This document shows, piece by piece, positions 5,478 to 6,070 of a DNA stretch of 6,070 nt (position 1 is its first letter; each line of letters begins with the position of its first letter). This DNA comes from an uncultured Intestinimonas sp. (GTDB lineage Bacteria > Bacillota_A > Clostridia > Oscillospirales > Oscillospiraceae). Below the pieces are notes generated by a model that made no database searches, was not told the origin of the DNA, and saw nothing but the letters and a program-made list of their open reading frames with translations. The DNA lies in NCBI GenBank assembly GCA_958435885.1, contig CAUBHZ010000124.1, forward strand, positions 1 through 6,070, in the 5' to 3' direction. The position numbers were made by a program, and so were the translations under genes.

Positions 5478-6070
5478 TTGTCTGACCTTCTTTGATGATG
5501 ATATTGACCAGAGCGTCCATGGTGGCCTGCTCGGCCACGATGGTGGGGATGCCGTGCTTGGCCGCCTCGGCGGCGGTCTGCGCCCCGATGCACGCCCCGG
5601 TGAGGCCGGAGAAGTCCAGCTCGCCCACCGAGGAGACGAAGCCCTTCACCGTGGAGGCGCTGGTGAAGGTGACAAGGTCCACCCGGCCCGACGTCACCAG
5701 GTCCCGGAGGGCGGCGGCGTGCTCGCTCTCATAGGAGGTGGTGTAGCAGGGGATGTCGTCATAGGGAATGTTACTCCCTTCCAGGGCCTCCGTCAAGGCA
5801 GGAGAGCCCCACTCCGCCCGGAGGAGGAGCACCTTCCCCTTGGCCCGCTGGGCCAAGCCCGCCCCCAGATGGGCGGCGTCGTAGACCTCGGGGATGTAGT
5901 CAGCCCGGAGGCCGTGGCCCCGGAGGGCCTTGTCAGTACCGGTACCGATGGCGGCCAGCCTGACCCCGGCCAGCACCCGGGCGTCCCAGCCCTTGGCCTG
6001 GGCCATGGCCCAGAAGGCCTCCACCCCGGCGGGGCTGGTGAAGGCCAGCCATTCGTAGTCGTTCAAATGC
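5464..6070 (-). CDS. hemD: Uroporphyrinogen-III synthase, C-terminal part (cut by window edge)
   Basis: About 201 residues are visible. HemD closes and rearranges hydroxymethylbilane to uroporphyrinogen III. The family has low sequence identity, but its signature segments are present: YEWLAFTSPAGVEAFW, then LAAIGTGTDKALRGHGLRADYIPEVYDAAHL, VLLLRAEWG, DIPCYTTSYES, DLVTFTSASTVKGF, ACIGAQTAAEAAKHG, and a C-terminal ATMDALVNIIIKEG. A TTG at 6066 is not a credible start: the reading frame continues to the window edge, and the TSPAGV motif normally lies some 50 or more residues into the protein. The missing N-terminus may be about 50 residues, or the gene may be a CobA-HemD fusion, which is common in Clostridia. 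The end overlaps hemB by 14 bases. Confidence 0.93.
   Translation of the reverse strand, partial: HLNDYEWLAFTSPAGVEAFWAMAQAKGWDARVLAGVRLAAIGTGTDKALRGHGLRADYIPEVYDAAHLGAGLAQRAKGKVLLLRAEWGSPALTEALEGSNIPYDDIPCYTTSYESEHAAALRDLVTSGRVDLVTFTSASTVKGFVSSVGELDFSGLTGACIGAQTAAEAAKHGIPTIVAEQATMDALVNIIIKEGQTNGTH

Noticed and set aside
4806..5495. Plus-strand open frame of 229 codons opposite hemB
   Set aside because: Gly/Val/His-rich antisense shadow of hemB; no motifs.
6064..6066. TTG as the start of hemD
   Set aside because: The frame is open to the window edge, and the motif that follows belongs well inside the protein, so this is an internal Leu codon.

Overview
The window is high-GC DNA (short AT-rich patches occur only between genes). 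Every supported gene lies on the minus strand, so the genes read from the right end to the left. The gene set (SpoIIGA, pro-sigma-E, sigma-G, a YlmC/YmxH-family protein) identifies an endospore-forming Firmicute. High GC plus clostridial-style heme genes suggest a member of the Clostridia, perhaps the Oscillospiraceae (Flavonifractor/Pseudoflavonifractor-like). That placement is inference.

Right part (6070 to 3214): the end of a tetrapyrrole operon. A partial hemD (uroporphyrinogen-III synthase) overlaps hemB (porphobilinogen synthase), which overlaps hemL (glutamate-1-semialdehyde aminomutase) by one base. HemL makes 5-aminolevulinate, HemB condenses it to porphobilinogen, and HemD closes the macrocycle to uroporphyrinogen III. 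The operon ends at a perfect 12-bp terminator hairpin.

Middle (3213 to 1478): the spoIIG locus. In 137 bp the gap holds the hem terminator, a promoter with TTGACC and TATAAT 21 bp apart (like the over-long spacer of the Spo0A-activated spoIIG promoter of Bacillus subtilis), a small 5' hairpin, and a strong ribosome binding site before a GTG start. spoIIGA (membrane aspartic protease) and sigE (pro-sigma-E, its substrate) follow, 21 bases apart.

Left part (1477 to 241): sigG with a TTG start, then a small PRC-barrel gene of the YlmC/YmxH family. The 123-base sigE-sigG gap contains a sigma-F-type promoter. It also contains an inverted repeat that could mask the sigG ribosome binding site only in transcripts reading through from sigE, because its 5' arm lies inside the promoter spacer. 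This is the most interesting signal in the window.

Left edge (240 to 1): an extended -10 promoter, a roughly 120-base structured leader, and the first 18 codons of rpsB (ribosomal protein S2). spoIIGA-sigE-sigG-ylmC is conserved gene order in spore formers. I found no mobile element, CRISPR array, tRNA, rRNA or clearly novel protein system; the novelty is in the regulatory DNA between known genes.
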